This document shows, one piece after another, positions 8,805-16,891 of a DNA stretch of 64,000 bases. Both the position numbers and the translations under genes were made by a program. The stretch's first letter is position 1, and each line of letters begins with the position of its first letter. Origin of the DNA: Flavobacterium sp. Root420 (lineage in GTDB: Bacteria; Bacteroidota; Bacteroidia; Flavobacteriales; Flavobacteriaceae); assembly GCF_001427905.1 (NCBI RefSeq), contig NZ_LMEF01000006.1:24230-88229 (forward strand). The letters are read 5' to 3'. The notes beneath the pieces were generated by a model. That model ran no database searches. It was not told where the DNA came from and worked only from the letters and a program-made list of their open reading frames with translations.

Positions 8805-9812
8805 ATGAATAATTTAAAAAAAGGAATATTATTCGCGGCACTGTTTTCGAGTCTCTTTTTTATAGGCTGTAGCAACGATGATGACGATGATGATTTAATA
8901 GGAAACTGGATCAAAAAATCAGCATTTGACGGACCTGCGAGATCTAGTGCTACTAGTTTTGTTATTGGAGATTACGCGTATATTGCAACAGGCTATACCG
9001 GAGATGTTTATTTGAAAGATTTATGGGCTTACAATTCTAATGGAGATTATTGGGAACAAAAAGCTGATTTTACTGGTGTGGGAAGAAGCTCTGCTTCAAG
9101 TTTTGCATTAAATGAAAAAGGATATGTTGGACTTGGTTATGATGGAACTAACAAACTAAAAGATTTTTACCAGTACGATCCGGCAAGCAACAGCTGGACT
9201 CAAAAAACGGATTTTGCAGGAACTGGCCGTTATGGCGCATTAGGTTTTCAGGTTGGCGGAAAAGCTTACTTTGGAACCGGATATGATGGAAACTATCTTA
9301 AAGATTTTTATCAATATAATGATCAGGCCAATACCTGGACACTTGTAAACGGTTTTAGCGGAAATAAAAGACGAAATGCTACCGTTTTTGTAATTGGTGA
9401 CAAAGCTTATTTAGGAACTGGAATTAACAACGGAACTTATCAGGAAGATTTTTGGGAATTTGATCCTTCTACAGAAGTTTGGACAAGAAAAAGGGACATC
9501 GATAAAGACGAGGATGATGATGAATCATTCAATGATGATTATGCCCTTGTTCGTGCGAATGCTTCAAGTTTTGCCATGAATGGATTAGGATATCTTGTGG
9601 GTGGAGAAAGTATTAAAACAGTTTGGGAGTATAATCCATCTACAGATTTATGGGTTGAAAGAACACCAATGGAAGGTTCTACCCGAACAGATGCTGTTGG
9701 TTTTGCAATAAATAATCGAGGCTTTTATATGCTTGGAAGAATAGGTTCAACTTATTTTGATGATGCCTGGGAGTTTAAGCCTTTAGAAGAACAAAATGAT
9801 GATGATAATTAA
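8805..9812 (+). CDS. Kelch-repeat lipoprotein, probably exposed on the cell surface
   Basis: The 335-residue protein has a lipoprotein signal peptide with the lipobox at FFIGCS. The lipidated Cys is followed by SNDDDDDD, an acidic stretch like the export signal that sends Bacteroidota lipoproteins to the outer face of the outer membrane. The rest is about six Kelch blades with recurring GR.A..F....KAY.GTGY and DFY.YDP..N.WT motifs, forming a beta-propeller. An acidic loop (DKDEDDDESFNDDY) lies near residue 230. Propellers usually bind ligands or partners. The last 17 bases overlap the start of the DUF4907 gene, indicating coupled translation. A ligand cannot be named from the sequence. Confidence 0.88.
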   Translation: MNNLKKGILFAALFSSLFFIGCSNDDDDDDLIGNWIKKSAFDGPARSSATSFVIGDYAYIATGYTGDVYLKDLWAYNSNGDYWEQKADFTGVGRSSASSFALNEKGYVGLGYDGTNKLKDFYQYDPASNSWTQKTDFAGTGRYGALGFQVGGKAYFGTGYDGNYLKDFYQYNDQANTWTLVNGFSGNKRRNATVFVIGDKAYLGTGINNGTYQEDFWEFDPSTEVWTRKRDIDKDEDDDESFNDDYALVRANASSFAMNGLGYLVGGESIKTVWEYNPSTDLWVERTPMEGSTRTDAVGFAINNRGFYMLGRIGSTYFDDAWEFKPLEEQNDDDN

Positions 9813-10134
9813 TACAAAAAAGCAATTCTTCCGGAATAAAACCCAGAAGAATTTGCTCTTTCTTTTACTTACTTTATTACTGACGTCTTGTACTGAAAAG
9901 AGCGCATTCAAAATCGAATCATTCAAAACCACAACCGGCTGGGGTTATACAATTGCCTCCAAGAATAGAATTTTAATCAAACAATCAATTATACCTGTAA
10001 TAAACGAAACAAAAAGCTTTAGAACAGAAAAAGATGCCTTAAAAATAGGCAATCTGGTAATCGACAAACTCAATAAAGACTTATCACCGACGGTAACAAA
10101 AAATGATTTAATTTTATTAAAAATAAAATTCTAA
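9796..10134 (+). CDS. DUF4907 family lipoprotein
   Basis: The 112-residue protein begins with MMM and a lipoprotein signal peptide ending LLTSC (Cys at about residue 32). The remainder fits DUF4907, a small domain with the pattern GWGYTI near the start, a central KQSIIPVI and a C-terminal TKNDLILLKI. The function of this family is unknown. The gene overlaps the end of the Kelch gene by 17 bases and abuts the histidine kinase gene with no gap. It may link the Kelch lipoprotein to the sensor kinase, but that is inferred from gene order alone. Starts at 9796, 9799 or 9802 are all possible. Confidence 0.8.
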   Translation: MMMIINTKKQFFRNKTQKNLLFLLLTLLLTSCTEKSAFKIESFKTTTGWGYTIASKNRILIKQSIIPVINETKSFRTEKDALKIGNLVIDKLNKDLSPTVTKNDLILLKIKF

Positions 10135-11247
10135 ATGAATATAAATACCATCAAAAATACCAGCTCAAACAAAATTTTGTTCCATAGTATTATATGGGCT
10201 TTCTTTATTTTGACCTCATTAATTCAATTTTATGAAAGTCCGTTTAGAATCAACAATGATTTTTATGTACAATGGTTTACCGGAATTGTTTTGTTTTATC
10301 TGAACTATTTTTATTTGGTACCTGCCTTGCTTTTAGAAAAAAAATACTGGCTTTATTTTGCTTTTGTTTTAGCGCTCATTCTTCTTTTTATGATAATCAG
10401 GATTAATTATTTCATTCCTGAATTCAATCATGTGAGACCACCAAATATGTTGCCTCCCAAAATAATGCCCGAAGGTCCAACTGATTTTATGAGAGGAGAA
10501 AGACGCATCATAATGGCAAGAAGACAGCCTTTGTTTTTTAAAATTGGCCCTTCGTTATTTTACATTTTAATTTTAACTATAAGTGCTATAATTAGAACAC
10601 TAACAGAATTTTACAACAATCAACAAAATAAATTAATTGCCGAAACACATCGAACAAATACTGAATTAATTTATCTGCGTAAGCAAACAAATCCGCATTT
10701 TTTATTTAATTCTTTAAACAGTATTTATTCGTTGGCACACAAAAAATCTGATTTGGTCCCTGACGCCATCGTAACATTGTCTGAATTAATGCGCTATATG
10801 CTTTATGAAACGGATAATAAAACGGTGGCTTTAGAAAAAGAAATTAATTATATCCAGAATTATATTGAGCTACAAAAACTAAGGCTCAACGATATTGAAG
10901 ACATTGTTATAAACGTTCATGGTGATACCAGAAATAAATTTATAGAACCTTTGTTACTGATTTCGTTTGTTGAAAATGCATTCAAATACGGAACCGATTA
11001 TAAAGGTGCGGCCCACGTAAAAATTAAAATTTTTATACATGAAAACAGTCTTGATTTTTGGATAGAAAATACTATTGAAGATTATACAAAAGATCCTGAA
11101 AATTCAGGAATCGGGTTGGCTAATATAAAAAATCGTCTGGATTTGCTTTATCCAAACGCACATGAATTAGATATAACACAGGACAATCAGTATTACCGTG
11201 TGCATTTAAATTTAAAATTAGATGAAATTCAAACACCAATAAATTGA
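10135..11247 (+). CDS. LytS/YehU-type sensor histidine kinase
   Basis: This 370-residue integral membrane kinase has four predicted membrane helices: residues 14-32, 48-66, 70-92 and 138-155. A periplasmic loop between helices 3 and 4 (about 93-135) is rich in Pro, Met and Arg. The His_kinase domain follows a short coiled coil. The phosphorylated histidine is in KQTNPHFLFNSLNS (His188). The N-box is in SFVENAFKYG and the G-box in SGIGLANIKNRL. This class pairs with LytTR response regulators, and one is encoded 101 bases downstream. The ATG immediately follows the stop of the DUF4907 gene, tying the kinase to the lipoprotein genes. Confidence 0.93.
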   Translation: MNINTIKNTSSNKILFHSIIWAFFILTSLIQFYESPFRINNDFYVQWFTGIVLFYLNYFYLVPALLLEKKYWLYFAFVLALILLFMIIRINYFIPEFNHVRPPNMLPPKIMPEGPTDFMRGERRIIMARRQPLFFKIGPSLFYILILTISAIIRTLTEFYNNQQNKLIAETHRTNTELIYLRKQTNPHFLFNSLNSIYSLAHKKSDLVPDAIVTLSELMRYMLYETDNKTVALEKEINYIQNYIELQKLRLNDIEDIVINVHGDTRNKFIEPLLLISFVENAFKYGTDYKGAAHVKIKIFIHENSLDFWIENTIEDYTKDPENSGIGLANIKNRLDLLYPNAHELDITQDNQYYRVHLNLKLDEIQTPIN

Positions 11248-11302
11248 TTGCAAGCAACTGTAATTTATGAAAACTTTAAAACTTAATCTACTGGTTTAAA
11301 AC

Positions 11303-11310
11303 TACTTTTG
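11303..11310 (+). promoter_or_regulatory. Candidate -7 box before the LytTR regulator gene
   Basis: TACTTTTG matches TAnnTTTG and lies 38 bases upstream of the ATG at 11349, in the 101-base gap after the kinase gene. The regulator may therefore have its own promoter in addition to read-through. Confidence 0.35.
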
Positions 11311-11348
11311 AAGGCCAAAACAAATTTAATAACCTAATACTGAAACAG

Positions 11349-12065
11349 ATGAAATGTGTAATTATAGATGATGAACCTTTAGCGGTTGAATTATTAGAAG
11401 ATTTTGTCCGAAAAGTAGATTCGCTGGAATTGGTTAGCACTTTTAATAATGCCATCGATGCCGTTTCATTTATTAATCAGACGAATGTAGATTTGATTTT
11501 TTTGGATATTCAGATGCCTCATTTTTCTGGAATTGAATTTTTAAATACCATAGAAAAAAAGCCTTTAATCATTTTTACAACAGCCTATTCTGATTATGCT
11601 GTTGAAGGATTTAATCTTGGTGCTGTTGATTATTTGGTAAAACCAATTCCGTTTCATCGTTTTTTAAAATCGGTAGTACGTGCGCAGCAAATTTTCAATC
11701 CTGCAGCAACGGTTCAGGCTATTTCTGAAAACACTACTGCTCCCGAATTAGAACAGGATTTTATGTTTGTCAGAGCCGAATATGAGAATGTAAAAATGAA
11801 TTTTGCCGATATTTTATTTATTGAAGGTCTAAAAGATTATGTAAAAATCTATACCACAGACAATAAATTTACCCTGACTTTAATCAGTTTAATAAAACTT
11901 GAGAATTTACTTTCCAGCAAAGGCTTTTCGAGAATTCACAGGTCGTATATCATCAATATAAAACATGTAAAATCGATTCAGAAAAATAAGGTTTTAATTA
12001 GTGATAAACGAATTCCGATTAGTGAAAGTTATAAGAGTACCTTTTTCGAAAAGATCAATTTATAA
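11349..12065 (+). CDS. LytTR family DNA-binding response regulator
   Basis: The 238-residue protein has an N-terminal receiver domain (1-120) with the acidic pair in IIDDEP (Asp7, Asp8), the phospho-acceptor in LIFLDIQMP (Asp53) and the conserved Lys98 in DYLVKP. A LytTR DNA-binding domain covers about residues 135-236, ending in the typical segment FSRIHRSYIINIKHV. It is the natural partner of the upstream LytS-like kinase. Its targets are unknown. The 20-bp-period repeats in front of the cassette are the best candidate site in this window. A bidirectional terminator follows. Confidence 0.94.
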   Translation: MKCVIIDDEPLAVELLEDFVRKVDSLELVSTFNNAIDAVSFINQTNVDLIFLDIQMPHFSGIEFLNTIEKKPLIIFTTAYSDYAVEGFNLGAVDYLVKPIPFHRFLKSVVRAQQIFNPAATVQAISENTTAPELEQDFMFVRAEYENVKMNFADILFIEGLKDYVKIYTTDNKFTLTLISLIKLENLLSSKGFSRIHRSYIINIKHVKSIQKNKVLISDKRIPISESYKSTFFEKINL

Positions 12066-12087
12066 TTTTTTAAAATTCCAAAAAAAT

Positions 12088-12136
12088 AAAATTCCAAATT
12101 CCAGGAATGTCTGACAACGATTGGAATTTGGAATTT
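12088..12136. terminator. Bidirectional terminator built from a recurrent inverted repeat (copy A)
   Basis: A perfect 15-bp stem is formed by AAATTCCAAATTCCA (12089-12103) and its complement (12122-12136), with an 18-base loop. It lies between the convergent ends of the LytTR gene and the carbonic anhydrase gene. On the minus strand it is followed by a T-rich tract. The same stem recurs near 49150 and 51560. Confidence 0.75.
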
Positions 12137-12162
12137 CTATTTTGATATTTTTATTTTAGAAT

Positions 12163-12681
12163 TTATTCTTCGTTTTTAAACCAACCCGAATACATTACAT
12201 AGTTGTTTGAAATACGTTCGATTTCACCTGCAAAATCAGATTGGTCAATGTCTTTTACTTTTTTGGCAGGAACACCTGCATAAATACTTCCTGAAGTTAC
12301 AATTGTATTTTGTGTAACAACTGCTCCAGCGGCCACAATAGCATTGCTTTCAACTACACAATTATCCATTACAATCGCGCCCATTCCTATTAAAACATTG
12401 TCATGAATAGTACACCCATGCACAATTGCATTATGGCCAATTGAAACATTGTTTCCTATAATAGTTGGATGTTTTTGATACGTACAATGAATGATTGCTC
12501 CATCCTGGATATTAACTTTATTCCCAATTTTAATGAAGTGAACATCGCCACGAATTACAGCATTAAACCAAACACTGCAAGATTCGCCAAATGTAACATC
12601 GCCAACAATAGTAGCATTTTCAGCAACATAACAATCCTCTGGAATTGAAGGTGATTTTCCGTTTACAGACTTAATTAGCAT
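12163..12681 (-). CDS. Gamma-class carbonic anhydrase family protein
   Basis: The 172-residue protein is a left-handed beta-helix with hexapeptide repeats, for example ATIVGDV and NAIVAAGAVV. The three metal-binding histidines of the gamma class are present: His65 in IIHC, and His83 and His88 in IGHNAIVHGC. The family (YrdA/CaiE/Cam-like) reversibly hydrates CO2 or binds acyl-type ligands, and many members lack proven carbonic anhydrase activity. It is cytoplasmic, with no signal peptide. The ATG is six bases after the PorP/SprF gene, so the two are co-transcribed, although no functional link is apparent. Confidence 0.92.
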   Translation of the reverse strand: MLIKSVNGKSPSIPEDCYVAENATIVGDVTFGESCSVWFNAVIRGDVHFIKIGNKVNIQDGAIIHCTYQKHPTIIGNNVSIGHNAIVHGCTIHDNVLIGMGAIVMDNCVVESNAIVAAGAVVTQNTIVTSGSIYAGVPAKKVKDIDQSDFAGEIERISNNYVMYSGWFKNEE

Positions 12682-12687
12682 AAAAAA

Positions 12688-13677
12688 TTAATTAATAGCC
12701 GGACAATTACAATCGTAACGTTCCTTTTTACAAAATAAATTGATTCCTAAAGTAATTTGATGATACCCGCCGGTATCAAACTTTACATCTCCCATCACTT
12801 GAGAGTACGTGTACGCAAACATAAAGTTTTTAAAATTTACACCTATAATTGGTGTAAAATATTGCAATTTTTGAGATGAAACACCACTTCCCGAAAGATA
12901 TTGTGCGCCATCAAAACTTCTTCTATATGATAATGCCGCCCATAAGCTTCCAAAATCCATATTTTTGTACGCTTTCATGTTTAAATCGATCGATTTTTCT
13001 TTCGTCTGATCAAACATTTGAAACAATATTGAAGGTTCCCAGGTGATATTTTCACTTTTACCAAAAACATATCCCGCGCTCAAAAGATACTTTCTAACAT
13101 TATCACTTTCATAATCCGTATACAATTCTCTTCTGGTTTCGATCAGTCCCTGAACTGTAGCGTGAGCATAAAAATTTAAGTAATTATAAGACGCTCCAAC
13201 ATCAACATTAAAATAAGAATCTTTTTGAATCTGTCCGGAAACAATTGGGTCAAATGTTGTTCCAAACGTTGTTTCGTCTAATTGATTTTGAATTACTCCT
13301 CCACTAATACCAAAAGATAATTGATTCAAATCGATCTCATCTCTCGAAAACATAATATGATGTGCATAAGTAAGCTTTACGCCTTTTTGAGAATGATAAC
13401 CGTTCTTATCATTAAAAACAATAATTCCGGCCCCGGATCTCTCGCCTATTCGACCGTTAAAACTTAACGTTTGAAGTTCCGGTGCATCATCCTGACCAAA
13501 CCATTGTTTTCTGGCTGTTAATCTTATTTTCGCACAATTTGCCGCTCCAGCCATAGAAGGATGAATCAAGTAATAGTTATCAGATAAATAATCTGAATAA
13601 ACTGGAATTCCTTCTTGTGAATAAGAATAAACCGAAGTGATTAAAAATATGAATAAAACCCTGATTCTAAATTCCAT
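12688..13677 (-). CDS. PorP/SprF family type IX secretion-associated membrane protein
   Basis: The 329-residue protein has a signal peptide (1-20, ending YSYSQ). It then shows the family signature near the N-terminus (SDNYYLIHPSMAGAANCAKI and RKQWFG) and barrel-type beta strands to the C-terminus. PorP/SprF proteins sit in the outer membrane and help export or anchor specific type IX substrates such as gliding adhesins. They are normally encoded next to the large substrate gene. Here the neighbours are a carbonic anhydrase and a divergent NifU gene, so the partner is not visible. An inverted repeat (AGACTCT, 13705-13711 and 13738-13744) lies upstream, between the divergent starts. Confidence 0.88.
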   Translation of the reverse strand: MEFRIRVLFIFLITSVYSYSQEGIPVYSDYLSDNYYLIHPSMAGAANCAKIRLTARKQWFGQDDAPELQTLSFNGRIGERSGAGIIVFNDKNGYHSQKGVKLTYAHHIMFSRDEIDLNQLSFGISGGVIQNQLDETTFGTTFDPIVSGQIQKDSYFNVDVGASYNYLNFYAHATVQGLIETRRELYTDYESDNVRKYLLSAGYVFGKSENITWEPSILFQMFDQTKEKSIDLNMKAYKNMDFGSLWAALSYRRSFDGAQYLSGSGVSSQKLQYFTPIIGVNFKNFMFAYTYSQVMGDVKFDTGGYHQITLGINLFCKKERYDCNCPAIN

Positions 13678-13796
13678 AAAGGCAAAATTGTTTAAATATA
13701 TTTTAGACTCTCCTAATTTAATACGATTTATTTGAAAAGAGTCTTAATTATTTTATTAAAAAACCAAATATAGCTATTAGTAGAAAATAACTTTAG

Positions 13797-13804
13797 TAAA
13801 TTTG
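13797..13804 (+). promoter_or_regulatory. Promoter -7 box for the NifU-like gene
   Basis: TAAATTTG matches TAnnTTTG and lies 16 bases before the ATG at 13821. The 143-base divergent region also contains a 7-bp inverted repeat (AGACTCT at 13705, AGAGTCT at 13738) that could be an operator. Confidence 0.5.
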
Positions 13805-13820
13805 TGAAAAATTACAAATC

Positions 13821-14720
13821 ATGACAAAAATCACCATAAAGGAAACTCAAAATCCGACTATATTAAAATTTGAATTTGAAGATTTCATTACTCAAAATCA
13901 AAATTTTGAATTTAAGAATATTGATGAGGCACAAGAATCGCCATTAGCACAACAATTATTTTATCTTCCGTTTGTAAAAACAGTTTACATTTCAGGAAAT
14001 TTCATCGCTATCGAAAGATACAGTATTGTAGAATGGGAAGACGTACAAGATGCTGTTGCAGAACAAATTGCAGCATTTGTAGACAAAGGTGGGGTTATTA
14101 TTAAAATCAACGAAAACAAAGCCAAAAAACAACCCATTACGGTTTACGGAGAAACAACTCCAAATCCGGCGGCACTAAAATTTGTGGTTAGCAGAATGTT
14201 AACCAGAAATCCGGTAGAATACAAAAATATTGACCAAACTGCTTCTTCTCCATTAGCAAAAGAATTATTCAAATTCCCTTATGTAAAAGAAGTTTTTATT
14301 GATGAAAATTATATTTCGGTTACTAAATACGATATTAACGACTGGGATGAAATCACATTGGAAGTTAGAACATTTATCAAACAATTTATCGAAAACGGAG
14401 GAACTGTTTTAGATGAAAGTTTAATTGAAGTTGCTACAAAAAATGATGTTACTAAAGATGAAGCTTTTGATAAATTGGATGTAACTTCACAACAAATCAT
14501 CAACATCCTGGAAGAATACGTAAAACCAGCCGTTGCTGCCGATGGAGGAAATATTGCATTCGATTCGTATAATGAAAATGACAAAACAGTGAAAGTTATT
14601 TTGCAAGGTGCTTGTAGCGGATGTCCATCTTCTACTTTTACTCTAAAAAGTGGAATCGAAAACATGTTGAAAAGCATGTTAAATGATGAGGCTATTAAAG
14701 TCGAAGCTGTAAATGCATAA
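13821..14720 (+). CDS. NifU-type Fe-S scaffold with two Nfu N-terminal domains
   Basis: The 299-residue cytoplasmic protein delivers or carries Fe-S clusters. The C-terminal NifU domain (about 220-295) has the cluster-binding pair in ACSGCPSS (Cys265, Cys268) and the motif VAADGGNI. Two copies of the Nfu N-terminal domain precede it. The first is at about 1-95 (TIKETQNPTILKFEF) and the second at about 108-200 (YGETTPNPAALKFVV), with matching blocks SPLAQQLFYLPFVKTVYI and SPLAKELFKFPYVKEVFI. Most family members have one such domain, so this is an internal duplication. The first copy has lost the Asn-Pro-Ala form of the motif. Confidence 0.92.
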   Translation: MTKITIKETQNPTILKFEFEDFITQNQNFEFKNIDEAQESPLAQQLFYLPFVKTVYISGNFIAIERYSIVEWEDVQDAVAEQIAAFVDKGGVIIKINENKAKKQPITVYGETTPNPAALKFVVSRMLTRNPVEYKNIDQTASSPLAKELFKFPYVKEVFIDENYISVTKYDINDWDEITLEVRTFIKQFIENGGTVLDESLIEVATKNDVTKDEAFDKLDVTSQQIINILEEYVKPAVAADGGNIAFDSYNENDKTVKVILQGACSGCPSSTFTLKSGIENMLKSMLNDEAIKVEAVNA

Positions 14721-14742
14721 AAAATAACATTAGAAAATACAG

Positions 14743-14773
14743 AAAGCGTTCGCCATTGGTGGACGCTTTTTTT
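14743..14773 (+). terminator. Intrinsic terminator after the NifU-like gene
   Basis: AAAGCGTTC (14743-14751) pairs with GGACGCTTT (14761-14769) with one wobble, followed by a T tract. Confidence 0.8.
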
Positions 14774-14876
14774 ATTACCTCGTATCTCTTAACTTTCAAT
14801 AAATTATTTTAACATTCATGCTGTAATCCTGTAAAAAAGTCTAATATTGTATTATTAACTAATCAATTATAAAACT

Positions 14877-15284
14877 ATGGGATTATCTTCATTTTTCAAG
14901 AATTTATTCGGCTCAGCCAAAGAATCCACGACAGACTTGGCCAATCAGGCTGAAACTACTTTTGAGCAAGCCAAGGAAGCTGCTACACCTTATATTGAAA
15001 AAGCAGAGACTTTTGCAGAAGAGACTATCGCTAAAGCCAAAGAAGCTTCAGAACCATTACTTGACAGTGCAGTTGAATATGCAGGTCAGGCGAAGGATAT
15101 TGTTAGTGAGTATGTTGAAAAAGCAACCGATTCTATAAGTGATGTAATTGATTCTGTAAAAGAAAAAACAAACGAATTAACCAGCGACACTAAAACAGTT
15201 GCCTCAGAAACTGTGGTTGATGCAAGTGAAACAGCAGCAACTATCGAAGAAAAACCTACTGACGAAATTGCTGATAAGGAATAG
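14877..15284 (+). CDS. Small Ala/Glu/Lys-rich amphipathic helical protein
   Basis: The 135-residue protein begins MGLSSFFKNLFGSAKEST, an amphipathic helix that could touch membranes. The rest is repeats of about 11 residues of the type A..A.E.A..YIEKAE and AKEASEPLLDSAVEYAGQAK, similar to apolipoprotein, LEA or YtxH-like stress proteins. It has no signal peptide, no Cys and no membrane helix. The function is unknown; a role in stress or membrane protection is only suggested by composition. It lies between two terminators, so it is a single-gene unit. The next gene is an MscS osmotic channel, which would suit an osmotic-stress theme. Confidence 0.75.
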   Translation: MGLSSFFKNLFGSAKESTTDLANQAETTFEQAKEAATPYIEKAETFAEETIAKAKEASEPLLDSAVEYAGQAKDIVSEYVEKATDSISDVIDSVKEKTNELTSDTKTVASETVVDASETAATIEEKPTDEIADKE

Positions 15285-15315
15285 ATACTTATTTTTCTTA
15301 TAGAAGAAATATCTT

Positions 15316-15323
15316 TATATTTG
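15316..15323 (+). promoter_or_regulatory. Candidate -7 box upstream of a terminator hairpin in the mscS leader
   Basis: TATATTTG matches TAnnTTTG. The expected start of transcription lies just before the hairpin at 15336-15362, so transcripts from here would have to pass an intrinsic terminator before reaching mscS. Confidence 0.4.
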
Positions 15324-15335
15324 CACTACTAATAC

Positions 15336-15362
15336 ACCTTCTCGTTTTGAGAAGGTTTTTTT
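15336..15362 (+). terminator. Intrinsic terminator between the helical protein gene and mscS
   Basis: ACCTTCTC (15336-15343) pairs with GAGAAGGT (15349-15356) around a five-base loop, followed by a run of seven T (15356-15362). It ends only 12 bases before the mscS start codon. Confidence 0.75.
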
Positions 15363-15374
15363 ATTCAATATAAC

Positions 15375-16184
15375 ATGATGAGTCCAGAACAAATTAGTAT
15401 ATACGTCACTAAATTCATTGACGTACTAGTTGATTATGCGCCAAAATTAGTTTCGGCATTTCTAATTTTATTTATTGGTATATATGCCATCCGATTAATA
15501 AACAGAATTATTACCAAAGTAATGGTTCAAAGAAATTTAGATCCGACACTTACAAAATTCCTTTCCGATATTTTAATATGGGCACTGAGAGTTTTGTTAT
15601 TTGTAACCTTTATTTCAAAACTTGGTATCGAGACTTCATCATTTGTTGCCATTTTAGGAGCAATGGGGCTTGCAGTTGGTTTATCACTACAAGGCTCGCT
15701 TTCTAATTTTGCAGGCGGAATGTTAATTATCGTTTTCAAACCTTTTAAAGTTGGTGACACTATCGAAGCTCAGGGTGTAATAGCAACTGTAAGTGAAATT
15801 CAGATTTTTGTTACGAAAATGCTTACTGCCAACAATCAAACTGTTTTTGTCCCAAATGGTGCGTTATCTAACGGAACGATCATTAATTATTCTATGCAGG
15901 GAGAAAGAAGAGCTGATTTGACTTTTGCAGTTTCCTATGATTCTGATATTAAAAAAGCGAAGGAAGTTCTTTTAAATGTTTTAAATAAAAATCCTAAAGT
16001 ACTTAAAAAGCCTGCTCCGGAAGTTTTTGTAAAAAACCTGACAGCTAGTGCCGTAGAATTTTCAGTACGTCCGTGGGCAAAAAATGTAAACTATGGTGCT
16101 GTTTTCTCTGAAACTCTAGAGAACTGTAAAGCAGCTTTAGATGAAGCCGGAATTTCAGTTCAACCGTATACGCTTCAAAAATAA
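15375..16184 (+). CDS. Small-conductance mechanosensitive channel, MscS family
   Basis: The 269-residue inner-membrane protein releases solutes upon hypo-osmotic shock. It has the minimal MscS layout: three membrane helices (about 20-42, 65-85 and 95-120). The third is the pore-lining, Gly/Ala-rich one (GAMGLAVGLSLQGSLSNFAGG) and is followed by the beta domain (FKVGDTIEAQGVIATV, FVPNGALSNGTIINYS) and a C-terminal alpha/beta domain. The length is normal for the family. Start codons at 15375 and 15378 are adjacent. The gene converges with tsaB, whose stop is eight bases away. Confidence 0.94.
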   Translation: MMSPEQISIYVTKFIDVLVDYAPKLVSAFLILFIGIYAIRLINRIITKVMVQRNLDPTLTKFLSDILIWALRVLLFVTFISKLGIETSSFVAILGAMGLAVGLSLQGSLSNFAGGMLIIVFKPFKVGDTIEAQGVIATVSEIQIFVTKMLTANNQTVFVPNGALSNGTIINYSMQGERRADLTFAVSYDSDIKKAKEVLLNVLNKNPKVLKKPAPEVFVKNLTASAVEFSVRPWAKNVNYGAVFSETLENCKAALDEAGISVQPYTLQK

Positions 16185-16192
16185 AAGTTTTA

Positions 16193-16864
16193 TTACTTTT
16201 TTGATGGAGGTGCCATCATAAAATCTTTTAAATAATAAGGTTCAAAATAAGCGACATCTACAGTGTCGCTTATTTGATATTTATCAAAACTAATTTTACT
16301 CATTGCCGAAGCTGAAGGGTATTTTATATCTTCTAAAAAAATGAAGTTATCTTTCGTCAAAATTGGTTTGCATTTGTCTGCGCAGTCTCCAACAAAATAA
16401 ATTACATCCGTATATGCAGCAAAAGAATCTTCTGTAATAACTTCTGCCTGGATTTCTCTTTCAACTTCCAAGTTCGCATTAAAAATTTCACTGTAAACTT
16501 CCATTCTCCTGGCATCCAGCATTGGAATTATTTTACCTTCAGAAACTTTGGCTTGCGATGCTAAAGTCTTCAAAGTATCGACAGCAATTAGCGGAATATT
16601 TAATGCAAAACACAATCCTTTTGCTGCTGAAACCCCAATGCGCAAACCTGTATAAGAACCAGGTCCCTGACTTACTGCAATTGCAGTTAAATCCTGAACA
16701 GTGATTCCTGCTTCGGCAATTGCTTCTTCGATAAAAACATGGAGTTTTTCGGCATGCGAATATCCTTCTTCTGCAATTTCCTTACATAAAATTGTTTCAC
16801 CATTTTTTGCAATTGCTACAGAACAGTTTTTTGTAGCCGTTTCGATATTGAGAATAAAAGACAA
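16193..16864 (-). CDS. tsaB: tRNA threonylcarbamoyladenosine biosynthesis protein TsaB
   Basis: TsaB is the non-catalytic partner of TsaD in making t6A in ANN-decoding tRNAs. The 223 residues show the ASKHA-fold N-terminus FILNIETATKNCSVAI and the conserved GPGSYTGLRIG motif. The frame has no ATG near its start. The only sensible initiation codon is the TTG at 16864, placing Met-Ser before FILNIET exactly where the family begins. It lies 27 bases after the efflux adaptor gene and is probably the last gene of that transcript, with no functional link to it. Confidence 0.94.
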   Translation of the reverse strand: MSFILNIETATKNCSVAIAKNGETILCKEIAEEGYSHAEKLHVFIEEAIAEAGITVQDLTAIAVSQGPGSYTGLRIGVSAAKGLCFALNIPLIAVDTLKTLASQAKVSEGKIIPMLDARRMEVYSEIFNANLEVEREIQAEVITEDSFAAYTDVIYFVGDCADKCKPILTKDNFIFLEDIKYPSASAMSKISFDKYQISDTVDVAYFEPYYLKDFMMAPPSKK

Positions 16865-16891
16865 AGTATTTATTTTTTAAGATTATAATAT

